Assembly (NCBI GenBank): GCA_036937835.1
Contig: CM072878.1
Location: 17,898,501-17,962,500 of the forward strand
Source of the DNA: Pampus argenteus
Lineage: Eukaryota > Chordata > Actinopteri > Scombriformes > Stromateidae
Direction of reading: 5' to 3'
Length of the DNA: 64,000 bases
How positions within the stretch are numbered: the first letter of the stretch is position 1; each line of letters starts with the position of its first letter. Below, in pieces: positions 13,243 through 26,158 of the stretch. The notes beneath the pieces were generated by a model, which was not told the origin of the DNA, did not search any database, and saw nothing but the letters and a program-made list of their open reading frames with translations. The position numbers and the translations under genes were made by a program.

Positions 13243-16200
13243 TGAAAACACTATAAATTTACTGTTATACATAACAATAAAAAAGTACAGGTTGAAATGT
13301 GTTTGGGTCAAAGGTCAGGGTTATACTTATAATAATTATTTGATAATCACCTGGTGTCAGAGAGACACAGACCTGCATATGTAGACACCAAAGCAGCAGT
13401 AAGATATGAGACTAATGTGAGCAGAATAAAGAGCAGAACAACATTGATCCGCTGCGGTTTGATTATTCCGCGACGGCCTCCGGCTGCTCCTTCAGTAACA
13501 TGATGTCAGAGGATCATTTTAATTCATCAAGTCCTGAGTCATCGGCTGCGTCACCACGGCGGATTGCTATTCTGCAGGCGAAGGAATTAGTCTCAGGGGG
13601 AGACAACTTGAGAGCCACAGCCGGGACGGTGCAAAGCGAGCATCAGTGGGGACGGAAAGACATTGATTTTTTTTCTTTTTTTTTCATACAGTGCAATTAC
13701 TGCTGAATTAATTCAGATGCCAGAGTCGATTATTCAGTTTCCACGTGGACATCTATGTATCTGTCTGAAAGCTTGTCTATCTTGAATTATACCCCACGTT
13801 TCGAATGTTCTTATTTAAGGCAGACAAAGTGGCTAATTATGCATCACGTCCTCTCGCTGGAGCGGGATGAGTGCTCCTTTAAAAATTGACTAGCTGACAA
13901 CAACTAAAAATCAAACGGAGCAGCAAATCCCCCGAAGAGGAGGGAAGGGAGAGGTTACTCTGGGTTTTTGTGTATTTCTCCGGGGACAGGTGCGTCCTCA
14001 CGGTTGTAATTATGAGGGCAAAGATGAAGAGAGCGTTTTATTGCATTAACACCGCAAGAATATTTAGCATTTAAACATCAAAGTAACAGTCTAATGTTTA
14101 GGCACAAAAAACTAGAAGCAAAGAGACAACACAAACCCTCCAATAAATCAAAGATATTTATATGTTATTGTATTTTGTAACACGTGTAGAAATAGAAATG
14201 TAAAAATAAGCCTTGTGACCTGAGGGTTAAGGTGCTAACCGGTGTTTAATTAGTAAATCAGGAGGTCACTGAATGCATCACAACATCCTCAGTGCCTGGA
14301 TCACACTGGACAATACATTTTTATTAACTGTTAAAACCAAAACAAAACTGTCGTCACAAACAAATCAATGTGCCACATATCATCACTGTATCATCAGAAT
14401 AATTACATCTGAGCTGACAGTCGAGCCCAGAGTAGATTAACGTTACACACGTCATGATGGGACTCACTGATGCCGTTTGTCACACTGCTTTGTATCATAT
14501 CGTTATTCTCAGCTTTAAGCCTGGTGATCAGAGTTCGTCCTCATCTACCGGACAGAGAAACAAGTCGATGAAACCGGCCGTTGGCTGACGGTGACACACA
14601 AACCGTGCTCAGAGATATCTGTGCGAGGCCAGACATAGATAGAAGATAGTTTTTCCTACAGTAGGTCTAAGAGTAGATAATTAGTTGTGGCTGTTGGCGT
14701 TTGATTAATTCTCCTCATTCATGAGTAGACGGCACACAAACACACATCCTGTATACGTCAGCAGGTGAAACAGACCTAAGAGCGTTTGGGTTTAATGTGT
14801 TTTTAAATGTGAAGGTGCAGCATTAGTAATCCCAGAAGGATTTGTGCCACAAAGAGATTCACATTTGTCCTTACTCGCACCCGCTTTATTTACCAGCAGA
14901 CAAAAAATATATATATATATAAAAATCCACCACAACAGCTGGGACTCCTTCAATGAAGGTTACAGCAGCAATCTCCCAGAATGCCATGCAGCGTCATGAA
15001 TCCCCCCCTTCCAACCCCCCCTCTCCGGGCTGACATCCAGTGTTTTTAATCTCGCCAGGAGTCAGACGCAGCAGAGCCAGTTACTGCCCCGTCTGTCAGA
15101 GCTCTCTTCAGATAACCAGACTCAATTTCCCAGCCTGATGACAATCTCTCTGAGTGCTGGCAGCCCGGAGCAGAGGCAAAGATCAGGTGAAGATTGCAGC
15201 TGTTATGTAATTGGGCTAAATGTTGCGTTGGCGAGGAGAAGCCACAGCAGATCCACGCTGACAAAAAAAATCTCACAAATTTTAAAAGAAACTGTGACAC
15301 GAATCTCCTCGTCTGTCCGGGGACGTCATGAGGTTTCACGATGCGTGTTAATGTTCACACCGCCAGTAATTATCCGCTTTGGCTTTTATGTTCATGATCA
15401 AACCGCCCTCCTACCAGTAACTATCTACAACTATAATTGAATGACATTTATTAGCGCTATAATGCATATTGAAGAAGAAAAAGGCTTTAAACTCAGAGCC
15501 GATTAGAGCATCCTTTAATATTAAAACGTGATTTAATACAGTTCAAAGTACGTGTTGGTTGGTTCAGGGTCAAAGTGAATCACACTGCAGCCGACTCTGA
15601 TCCGTTTATATTCCTATTAACAAAAATACTAAAAAAAGAAATACTTTCAGCCTTCTGGGTCAAATTATCTTCTTTGCAAAGTGAAAACAGGTGTTTGGAC
15701 TTTCCATAGTGAACATCTGCCATGTAGCAGCAGAAACAGCAGCTGCCCTGATGCACGCCAACAAATAAGAGCTCCACATGTAGCAGACACAACACTGCAT
15801 GCACACGTGCACAGAAGGAAAATAAACTGCACCACCTGACATTGTCCAGCACTTTCTTTTGACAACAGAGAGAATATTTATTTTCACCGTCCTTGTCCGC
15901 CAAGGCTCTCCTCTCTTTCTTTGCCTTTCGACCATCTTGTTAATTGAAGCCAGTGATAATTCTCAAGGCACAAATAGCATAAATATTCTAGCGCGTTGCA
16001 ATGTCCAGATGAGATAAATTAAAATGATTAAAGTCCTCTCTTGGACAACAGGATGTTAGAGGATGTGCAAAGCGACAGGACAGGATGTACAACACACTGC
16101 ATCCTCCAGGCTATAAACTGTAAATTAAATCAGTATCGCAGAATAGCTGCAGCCTGGGGGAAGCGATCGTTTGATTAACACTACATCTAATGATTTTTAG

Positions 16201-16530
16201 AGATTATGATCTTGTGAGAGCACATATGAGTTACTAAAGCGCCCTCAAAAAAGATCAGAAATATCACATTAATCTGCAGCAGCTGTCAGGTCTGATCCAC
16301 ATGTCACAGCGTGTGCATGGACGAGCTCGTGTGAACTCCCTCTTAAGCACGCAGAAAGTTTGGTCACGCGTGCAGGATGCTCATTACATTAACACGGTGT
16401 GATTATCAGCAGACCACAGATCAATGATTCTCAACTTTATGTCATGACGTGCAGCGTTTCATTGTTTAAAATGACTCAATAATCATACTTTGGAGGAATA
16501 GCTTTGCTTGTCTTGTTAGATATTAGATGT

Positions 16531-16555
16531 TATGATGATGATGATGATGATGATG
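16531..16555. repeat. (ATG)n trinucleotide repeat
   Basis: Eight consecutive ATG units. They create a meaningless poly-methionine start of an open frame. Confidence 0.9.
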
Positions 16556-16761
16556 TGTGGGGTGAATACTGAGTGTAGCTTAGCTTTAGCACAAATACTG
16601 GAAACTGGAAATGTGTCTGAAATGTTTCAGAAGCTGAAAATACACGTCTGCATCTTGTTTAGATGCTTGTGGTTGTTTCCTGAATACGACAACACTTTGT
16701 CACATTTAACTTTCTCTATTTTGTTTTTTATTTTGGTCGACACAAACTTCCATAAGTGGAT

Positions 16762-16762
<1 letters not shown>

Positions 16763-16795
<33 letters not shown>
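16763..16795. repeat. (CA)n microsatellite
   Basis: CA run of about 33 bases. Confidence 0.95.
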
Positions 16796-16797
<2 letters not shown>

Positions 16798-19700
16798 CAC
16801 AAATAAAACTTGCTCATCACGTCTTATATCTGATCGTCAAGGATGGCTTCAAAGTTTCTGGCAGCCAACAAAAGATGATGAAAATCTGCCACACACACAA
16901 ACACAAGGCTGAGTTGAGGTAAAAGCGATGGTCACTTGGTTTATTCAGAGTCATGAGTTAGTCATGAACGCTGCAGCCGGTGAGTCAGACTTATCATAAA
17001 ACCAAATGTTGAGTGAAAGGCCGCTCGCATTTAATTTAAAAGACGAGGAAGTACAGCAGCTCTGAAACCAACATCAGGTCGAGTCTGATGGTGAAACGGC
17101 GACATGAGTCAGAACTTATAATGCAACTAAAATGGATTATTAGTTAGTAATAGGACACTGTGTGCAGGTAAAACTCAGTGCACAGTGGATGGTGATTCAT
17201 CTTCATTAATGAACCCACACACCTTTTCATTTATCTGTTTTAAAGGTACACAAAACTACACAAACAACACAGGTAGCTTCTGAATAACCTTCAATCAAGG
17301 ACTATGTAGACCTGGAGATAATAAATTAATCAATCATGATGTGATGATCAGTTCATACTGAACACTTTCTTCTTCACTCCTGCATTTTAGGATGAAAGTA
17401 GGAAGTTGTCTTTCGATGCTATTAACAAGCAGCGGGTATAATGGTTACCATGGAAACCAGCTTCGTTTAGCGTGATTATTATTACAACATTTGCTAATTA
17501 GCACAAAGTAAAGCTTCGGTTTATGGGACCGTCGTTAGTTTTGTGGGTATTTTAATGGCGGCGCTCAATGAAAAGTTAAATTATTACAATTCAGCCAATA
17601 GTTGACCGTCGCAGCATATTTGTTGCTGCAAGTTAACTGTTGAAATTAACGAATCAATTAACTGAACAGAATTTCTAGGTAAACACAGGGTTGTCATGGC
17701 AACAAAACAAACGCAAAAAAAACTCGTCAATCACAATCAAACCCAAAGAGGCGTTTTGGTAAGTTGATTCTTTACACTTTTACTCCTGTTTATAATTTAA
17801 AAAAAAGACAGAAAATGACTTTAGAAGAGAGCAGGTGAATATTACAGATGTAGAAGATAATTAGGAAATGAATGGGAGCCTGGGATGGTTTATGAGTCTG
17901 ATTATGAACATTTCACAGATTGTGTCTAGATTTCGGCTCTATTGGAGAAAAGTGTGTGTCACCTCCAGCTTTCATCTCCATCAGGTATGAAAAAAAATCA
18001 TAACATGAGGCAAATCTTTTCTACACAAGTGACAATCAGAAAAGGATAAAATGTCCTTTAAACAACAGCAGGGGAGCTTTCTGGCATCAAACCCGAGGAT
18101 TTATTGGTGTTGGAGGTGAAACTTTGCACAGTTATTTGAAGCTGCCAACGTGCACAGTTGTTAAAGCCTTCTTTGACATTTTTCCTCTGTTGAAGTTCAG
18201 CAGAAACGCCAATTTTAGGAGACTATTTATTTATCTGCTCAATCAGTGGACCGATCACCACTCTTTAAAAGCTGCTGCAGTTCAAGCCTCCATGAGCAAA
18301 CAGCTAATCCATCTCTGCAAGTATATTAGATTATAAGGCAAGAAAAATACTGTCATTAGTCTTACTGTCAGGAATAATTCACCCTTTTGTCGTCGGCCCT
18401 GCTGCTCTACAGCTGCAGGCAGTAATTTATGCAGAAACATAATGGCCTCATGAAATACACGGGATGCTCTCTGATCACCTGAACAACACAGGGAGCAAAT
18501 TTACATCAATTTACATCTCTGGCAAAGAGGGCCGAAGATGCTCTGACAGGCGGTTTTGTTTTTCACAGTAGATTATTCTGGATAGCAATCAAAGAAAGAT
18601 GAAAAAGTGCCAACGAAAGTGTTGATCAATCCAGCATGCATCATCTGTAACTAAAGGTCACAAACAAATCAATGGAAATATGTTCTGCCAAATACATCTT
18701 TCTATAACTAAAGTATGATAAAAAAAGGCCCTATTTTTTCCTATCAATCAAAATGTGAGGCTTATGTTAAATATTTCAATATTCAGAAAACAAGAGGAGG
18801 AAAAACAATGGTGGTGAATACAAACGAACCTCAGTACAGAAGAGGAGAAGGTAATAAAGTAAGTAAACTCTTCCTTTAAAGGATTGAAATATGCATGTTT
18901 CAGGATGAATTTTTAAGTCATATTTGACCTCTTTTTCTGGTTGGTCCGTTTGATTTCATGCAGACATCGTAAATTGCATATTTAAGTAATCCATCAAAGA
19001 GAAGAGAAGAGGGAAACTGTGTCATTACAGCATAAAAGTGTAACTAACAACAGGGGAAATAACATGAGAATGAAAGTAATAGTCAACAGAGTTATGTAAA
19101 AATATGCAAATAAAAAATTACATCGAATGTAATCATGGGAGTTACGTAAAAACAAAATAAATGGGTCACAGCGTCATCAATAGAAACTACTCACAATGCA
19201 TGTTATAATACAATTAACACTGCAAGTATACAGACAGTAACATGACATAAGAATAAAATTACACGTCTATAATATGCAGAGTGCAGAGACACGGGAGTCT
19301 GATTGATGCAGAGATGTGATTTCACCTCTCACACTGCATACTTATGTATACTTATAGGTAAATATAATATTAAGAGCCTGCAGAGCGACATACATATGAT
19401 TAGACAGCGTCAGCCATGCAGAGATGTTTTATGCAGCGCTATCCAGTCGAGTCTATAGCTATGCAAAGATGAACTAAATGGCCTCTAACGCTGGAGATGT
19501 TGGTGAAAAATAGATGAAAAAGCTTTACTGTGACATTTATGGTGAATCAAAATTATAAGACACTTAAAAGTAAAAGTCCACCGTTTTGTTTCCAGACCGA
19601 AATATCTCAACAAGTGTCGGATGGATTGCCATCAAATGCCATTTTATGTCCTCCATAGGATGAATAGTAACCGCTTGTGGTCCATGGTCATGTCCTCTGG

Positions 19701-20779
19701 CGCCCTCATCAGCAAACCAGAGAGTTACCAAGCAGGCTGGGTTTTTTGGTAATTTAATTAAATGATGATTAGGGCTCTAACCCTGAGTCAGAATCTCATA
19801 AATCTGAATTATTGAAGCATCAGTTTTGATAAAGTAAATCCAAATCTACAATTTACTACATTTTTCATCTTTCCATCACATGTTGTAACTTCATACTTTC
19901 AGCATCCATTTCAATCCTATTTATGGAAATGAATAATAAACTCCAAATATTTGCATAACTTAAACTTTTCTCTCTGCTCCCCTCAGTAGAAAAACTAATG
20001 AATATCTTCCTGGCCGGCTCTGATGTAACGCTGCATCCTCCCTGGTTTTCATATGCTGCGGCATCAGGAGACGAGACGTGTGTCACGTCCTGGCAGAGAT
20101 CAGATCACCGATCACAGATGGAAACCAAAAACCTAATGTACTGTTAACAACACAGACTGTGTTTGGAAATGAAACGCTGAGAAATCATGATTAATTCATG
20201 CAGGTCAGATATTTAATGATGCTTTCTTGCTTACACTGAGGTGTGTACAGTGTATTGGATCTGTGATGAAGGTCTGCTCTGTATGTTCAACATCAGCTGA
20301 AGGAAAACACAACTGACTTTTTCACTGATTTACACTGAAGTGAACAAATGTTACTTAAATAAAAGTATTATCAAAAAAAATTTACTTAAAAGGGTCCAAA
20401 GATAAATCTGCTGCACAAATTTATTTCTTTAAATAATCTTTGCTGGTTTTTTTGAACACTTATTTAAATGAGAAAAATAATATTAATAAAATAATATAAA
20501 TCTAATTTTATAACTTCTTCATCTACAGTAGAAGAAGTCACAAGGCAAAAAAAAAAAACAATGGTTTAATGTTTATTATATTTTTAATGTCTTAATCAGA
20601 AAACTAGTAGCTGCAATATGTTTATATATAAATGTAGAAAATGTCCCTCTGAAATGTTGTATTAGAGTATAAATACTCATTTGAAGTACCGTGATTTGAA
20701 CCTGACCACGCCTCTTCCGCCCTATAAATACCCACCTGACCAGGTATTAGTAGTTTTATATCTGTGCTTCACATGATTA

Positions 20780-21140
20780 TATTAATAGAAAAAAAGAGTC
20801 ACTGACCAGGACCAGGTCCAACCCGTCCGATCCAGGTGAAGGTTTGTTTGAAACCGGCAGAGCAGTCAGACCACAGCGGGACAACGAACCGGCCTCACGG
20901 ACACCTCCACTCAAACTGCCCGGGCTGATCCCTCCGACTCCCGGCGGTTCCCGGGACTCCGAGGCTGAACCGTCGCCCGCCTGCAACGTTTCCTGAAGGG
21001 AAAGACTTCAACAACCAGAGCGCCCATCTCTACTCAACAACAACAACAACAACAACAACAACAAGCTACGAGTCTCCCGCGCTTCCGGCTTCCTCATCTG
21101 AGCCAACCACCGCCAGAGTCGTCATGGGTGACGTCACACA
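20780..21140. promoter_or_regulatory. Unassigned CpG-rich promoter-like island with CRE palindrome
   Basis: Base composition changes abruptly to GC-rich and CpG-rich, most strongly at 20815-20990 and 21060-21140. A perfect CRE palindrome TGACGTCA sits at 21129-21136, and a CAA trinucleotide run is at 21038-21062. Possible donors exist on both strands: CTG then GTCAGT at 20807/20806 on minus, and CCAG then GTGAAGG at 20834 on plus. It could be an alternative sbk1 promoter (minus) or the promoter of the unnamed gene at 26 kb (plus). The minus-strand frame across 20777-20986 has no recognisable domain and was not called as protein. Confidence 0.4.
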
Positions 21141-22429
21141 GGTGCATCGTCAGGTATTTCCCCATGCGCATGCGCCCTCTTTGTGTCAGACTTGTCAGTC
21201 TCCTCTTTGATGCACTGCCACCTTACTATAACACCCCTCTCTATGTAATATGTCGACAGACTGTTCTCGCTGACACAGTCTGATCACGTCCTCAATCACC
21301 TGACGAAAGTCGCTCTTTTGTTTTTCTCTACATCAGAGTCATCTAATGTCTGATGTCACTTTAGTCACTGATCCTTTGGAAACACTAAAGCTCCTGCCAT
21401 CCAAGTCCCAACAATGGACCCGTTTTCAAAGACATCGGATCTTGGAGAAGCGGGCCTGCTCAGCATCTTTAGACATGTCACAGAGCATGATTGACAGTTA
21501 TCTGACCCCCAAACTCAAACCTTAGGCTGTGATTACTGACACCTGGTGGACAGACGACGTGGGTTATTTCCACCGCAGACCCTGAACTTCTGTTTTATTG
21601 CTGACTAGCTCTAACTCTTCTTCCTCCTTTTGTTCGTCTTTCAGCCCTTTCTATGAATCACTGCATGTGTGAAGGTGTCACACATCCATGGCAACCGGTC
21701 AACAGAAAGGTTCAACTTCAACAAAGAAAAGAGAGAAACTCAACAGAGAGACAGTGTTTATGTGTTCATCCAGGCTGGATGAACACATGAGTCATATTAA
21801 CAGGTCGTCACACGGGGTGAGTATGATGTTGAACCGTTAGTCACATATCAAACATGATCCGGTCTGTGTTTAGTGATTCTCATGTGACATGTTTAAATTA
21901 TTATCGAGTGTTTAAAGACGTTTAATGTCCTGACTGTCGTCTGAATGCAGTGATTTATGTTTTATTTGACTTTATACTTCTACTTCACATTATGTAAGTT
22001 GTATATTCTTTACATAGTAAGTGAATAGTAAATTTGGGAGAAAAAAAACATAAATGTGGGTTGATATTTGATTTAATTTTATATCCTGTATGTTTGTTTT
22101 TTTATTGAATTATACTTACTGGAGATACAAAAACAAACCCTGATACCGTCTATGCACATTAATACACACTAATATAATACACGCTAATAGACCTTTTATC
22201 TAATTAGTTTATTATTCTGGTTACATGCCTAACTACTGTCATACATAACTGAAGCATGATTCATGACTGAATGATGATTTAAGACATGAATTAATTAAGA
22301 ATTTAAATTACTTACTGTTAAAATGATTAAATCACTGTGGCTGTATTAATTCACAGTAACTTTATACATTAATTTTTCTGTTTACATTAATCATGTTTCT
22401 TCTCATCTTGATGTGATGTAAGAACCACA
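21141..22429. other. Non-coding DNA, no gene recognised
   Basis: The sequence after the GC-rich island returns to AT-rich composition. A plus-strand frame of roughly 50 codons ends near 21520, and a good donor context GGGGTGAGTATG occurs near 21816. Neither is enough to call an exon. Confidence 0.5.
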
Positions 22430-22790
22430 TTGACCCCTCAGATTTATCTGGTGACCCTTTGGAGGGCCCCGACCCCTAGGTTGGGAACCACTGGACTAAA
22501 CTAGCTAACTGTATATAAAGTAGTTGAAACTAGCTCCACCTGCAGCAGCTACAACAGTAACATGCTGCTCTAACACTGATGCTGCAGTATTAATATATAA
22601 TAATATATCAGTCACTACTGTTACTGCAGTACTTTAACTACATCAAGATCACAATACTTGTGTACTTTTACTTATGTAGGATTTTTCACACAGGGCTTTT
22701 ACTTGTAATGGAGTATTTTTACATTGTTGTGTTGGTACTTTTATTTAAGGGTCTGAATACTTCTTCCACCACTGATTATATATTTGTGTT
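22430..22790. mobile_element. Dispersed teleost repeat with hAT-like end, copy 1
   Basis: The sequence from TGACCCCTCAGATTTATC through GGTTGGGAACCACTGG to CTTCTTCCACCACTGAT is nearly identical, in the same order, to 62982-63275. The two copies differ by a block of about 30 bases near 22563-22593 that the second copy lacks. On the reverse strand the first part begins CAGTGGTTCCCAACC, a terminus typical of non-autonomous hAT transposons. The rest is an interspersed sequence containing GTACTTTTA motifs. No transposase is present. Confidence 0.75.
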
Positions 22791-24954
22791 ATTTATAAAG
22801 AAACTAAGGGTTCAGTTCTTTTTCAGCCCAACAGGGGGCGCTCTAACCAAGCTTTATAAACTCAGCTGTAGCACTGATCTGATGAACTATGAGACATGAA
22901 CCTACCCAATGCTATATAAAATGTTTAAAATGAGTATCCACCATTGCTCAATTCAGTACACTGAGGGGTTTTCCTGCTTGTTCTGGTATGACAAGTAGAT
23001 GAACGTATGATACTGTTTGCAAACTTAAGCTAGATGTTACTATAGCGACCATGACTGAGTCAGACTTTTAAAGGTTCACAATTTCTCTGTCTTAAAACAA
23101 CAGTTAGGTGTCCATATGCATGTTGTAATCATCCCTCCTGGTCATACAGGTGATTGGGACCAAAATCCACAGCGTATCCACACAGTCATTTAGTGCAAAA
23201 GAAAAAAACATATTTCAATGTTCATTTGGGTGAAGTTGTCCTTTAAATACTTAGCATCAAAAACTGTTAATTTGACCTTTTTGTAGGAAACTTTTCTTGA
23301 ATTTCATGTTGCATGATTGCACACTTTTGCACTGATGTGGTCGGAGTAAAACATGACCACTGTGTCCCGGTAATCCCTGCGCTGCTTTCCACATACCGAG
23401 CACACACCTGCGGTTCAGCGGTTGGTGGAAACTGAAATTCTCTTTGAAGTGATCTGCTGATCTGTTGCAGAGGCATAAATATGCATGAGAGGAATTTTAT
23501 AAGGGCAAAGATGAAAGACGCACAATGTGTTATATTTTTCTCAGAAGAAGCGTTCCTCGTTTTCTGAATCTTTTGAATTCACAGATGGTTGAGCTCATTC
23601 AGTGTTTCAGAAGTTTTATTTTTGAACCTCAGAAACAGGAAACAAGGATGACATGTATGTAGCTGCATCATAGCAAAGTATTTAAAGTGTTGTTAGTGTA
23701 AGAGTACAAGATGTACCATTACCTCACTATTTATACCAGAAGTAACATCTTCATGTAAATGCTCATACTTCTTGTCTTGCACAGAGGAAAAATGAATTTA
23801 TCTGACATTTTGCAGGTTACAACTACTTATAAATCATCCATAACTATTGTATTAACAGGTCTGCATTATGACATAGATATAATGATATAATGTCTGTACT
23901 TTTAAAGACATTCATAAACAAAAATATCAAAAAAATGACTTAACTATGTCGATAAACATGTAGAAAAGGTGGAATGTAATTGACTACAAGTAGATATGTT
24001 ACTTTTATAGATTTTACATAAAACATGTGAAAATTTTGTTATTTTTCTTTCAATTTATGGAGATGGGACAGATTAAAGTAGTACAATTTATACAAAATGG
24101 TTAAAAACATTAATGCACTAATACTAATATAATATATAACACTCACAAAGGGCCATCTAACTGTTATATATGCTAGTAATACTAAAGTAACTTCAGTAAT
24201 CGATCTAAATACAGATAAAAACTTTGTTCCTCCAATGTGTCATCAGAAATTGATCGTTTTATGAACCTGTAATATCATTTCGAATGACTCTCAGTGGCTT
24301 CTCTCCAAGTCGGAGTGAGTATTTCCCAGTACACCTTCGTCTCCAGACGGGATTTCCTGTCTGTGTCTCAGGGAGGTGCTGGATGTCAGGAACCCCCCCC
24401 CCAGCTCCAGGCCTTGTGACTGGGATGTACTGGGACATGTAGGCCGCCCGGTACTGAGGAAGCCAGGGACACCCTCGTCATGTTTAAACTGGTCACCATG
24501 GCTTTGTTTCCTGCCTTCATTGTTTAAGATGAGCAGGAAGGATGAGCCATCTCTAAACTATCGTGACTATTCTTCCCTTTTGTCATTCTGTTGTAATGTG
24601 GTATCTGCTGCATTAAAGCAGGATTAATCACTTAACCGTGCTGTAAATCAGGGAGCCTGCACCTCCTAAAGGTGTTTTTTTTTTTTTTTTTGTGATGCAT
24701 GTCCAGTCATATGTGGTTGACGTATAACTGCTTTAGTAACTGCATCAAATCTGCTGTACAATAACACAGTCAGACTTTACTTTTTATAATCTTGTCTAGA
24801 CTTTCTTTACTCAAGTGTTGACCAACCACTTCTGCAGTCGGGTCTATGTGGAAATATCATGGAGAGTAGCTCAACTAATTAGAAAAATTAGAAATTACAT
24901 TTTTGAATAAATAAAATAATAATAATAAACAGTATGAACAGTAATGACTGTAAA
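22791..24954. other. Intergenic, no gene recognised
   Basis: AT-rich DNA without recognisable exons. A poly-T tract lies at 24671-24691. Short open frames around 23267-23476 and 24376-24627 show no domain or splice support. Confidence 0.55.
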
Positions 24955-25925
24955 AAATAAGTAATGGATAAACGGTTGCAATAGTTAGCCTAAAGTGATT
25001 ATAGTTAGCTAAAAGTAGTGGATAAATAATTGTATGTTAGCTAAAAGTGATGGATAAATGGTAGTTAGCTAATGGATAAACAGTGGCAATAGTTGGCTAA
25101 AAGTGATGATAGTTAGCTAAAAAAAATAAAGAATAATGGTTAAACAATGGAATAATTAGCTAAAATTGAATGGTAATTAGCTAAAAAGTAATAGATAACA
25201 GTTGCAATAGTTGGCTAAAAGTGATGATAGTTAGTTAAAAGTTAATGAATAAACAATTATATGTTAGCTAAAAAAAGTATTGGTTGGAATAATCAGCTAA
25301 AATTGAGTGGTAATTAGCTAAAAAGTAATGATAGGTGGTTGCATGTTAGCATTTAAATTTAGTTTAATGGATAAAAAGTGTCAATAGTTGGCTAAAAGTG
25401 ATGATAGTTAGCTGAAAAGTAATGGATAGGTGGTTGTAAGTTGGCTAAAAGTAAGCAGTTAGCTAGAAAAAAAAGAGTAATGGTTTAACAATGGACTAAT
25501 TAGCTAAAATTGAATGGTAATTAGCTAAAAAGTAATGATAGGTGGTTGCATGTTAGCTAAAAGTGATGTATAAATAGTAGTTAGCAAAAAAGTAGTGGTT
25601 AAATGTTTCTATATTAGCTAAAAAAAAGTATTAGATAAATGGCTGTAAGTTAGCTAAAAGCAAGTAGTTAGCTAAAAAAAAAAAGTATTGGTTAAACAGT
25701 TGGAATAATTAGCTAAAACCGAATGGTAGTTAGTTTAAAAAATAATGACAGGTGGTTAAAAGTTGGTTAAAAGTGGGTAGTTAGCTTTAAAAAAAAAAGA
25801 GTAATGGTTAAACAGTTGGAATAATCAGCTAAAATTAAATGGTAATTAGCTAAAAAGTAATGCTCAAACAAATAGTTAGCCAAAATGGTTTAAACTGTTG
25901 GGTTAATTGGTGAAATGTATAAATG
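24955..25925. repeat. Degenerate tandem repeat rich in TTAGCTAAAA
   Basis: Nearly 1 kb is built from variants of GTTAGCTAAAAAGTAATGG, GATAAACAGTTG and AATAGTTGGCTAAAAGTG in changing order and spacing. The higher-order period looks like about 50-60 bases but drifts, so this is an old, diverged minisatellite. Units are irregular and AT-rich, with no constant repeat-spacer structure. No coding potential was seen. Confidence 0.85.
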
Positions 25926-26158
25926 GTTGAAGTGAAACTGAACTTACATTCAGCTTCAACGTCTTTTATTGACAGTGTAAAACTGATATTTTGGACTGCA
26001 GGTTTGGCGGGAAAAACAAAACAAAACAAAACAAAAAGCTTCCAGTGATTGTACGTCCAGCTTCAACAGCATTTTATCAGTTCTTTATCAGTAATCAACC
26101 TCGTATCTCATGTAAACACAGAGCCGTGTACTACTTCCCTCGACGTCCTGGATGAGAC

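Larger units (their letters stand above)
11211..20780. other. Intergenic region, no gene recognised
   Basis: About 9.6 kb of mostly AT-rich DNA with no convincing exon on either strand. Open frames here are short, lack domain-like sequence and often sit in simple repeats. It contains CAG (12298-12324), AC (13220-13242, 16763-16795) and ATG (16531-16555) microsatellites. Complex, non-repetitive stretches near 13.5-14.0, 15.0-15.4, 16.0 and 18.35-18.65 kb could be conserved enhancers, but single-sequence inspection cannot show this. Confidence 0.6.

Noticed and set aside
21350..21520. Plus-strand frame of about 50 codons (contains RFQRHRILEKRACSAS and QSMIDSYLTPKLKP)
   Set aside because: It looks faintly protein-like and might be an old transposase scrap, but it is short, ends in a stop, has no supporting splice sites and matches no family I can name.
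24955..25925. Possible CRISPR-like array
   Set aside because: Units are diverged, AT-rich and irregularly spaced, with no constant repeat and unique spacers, in a vertebrate genome.
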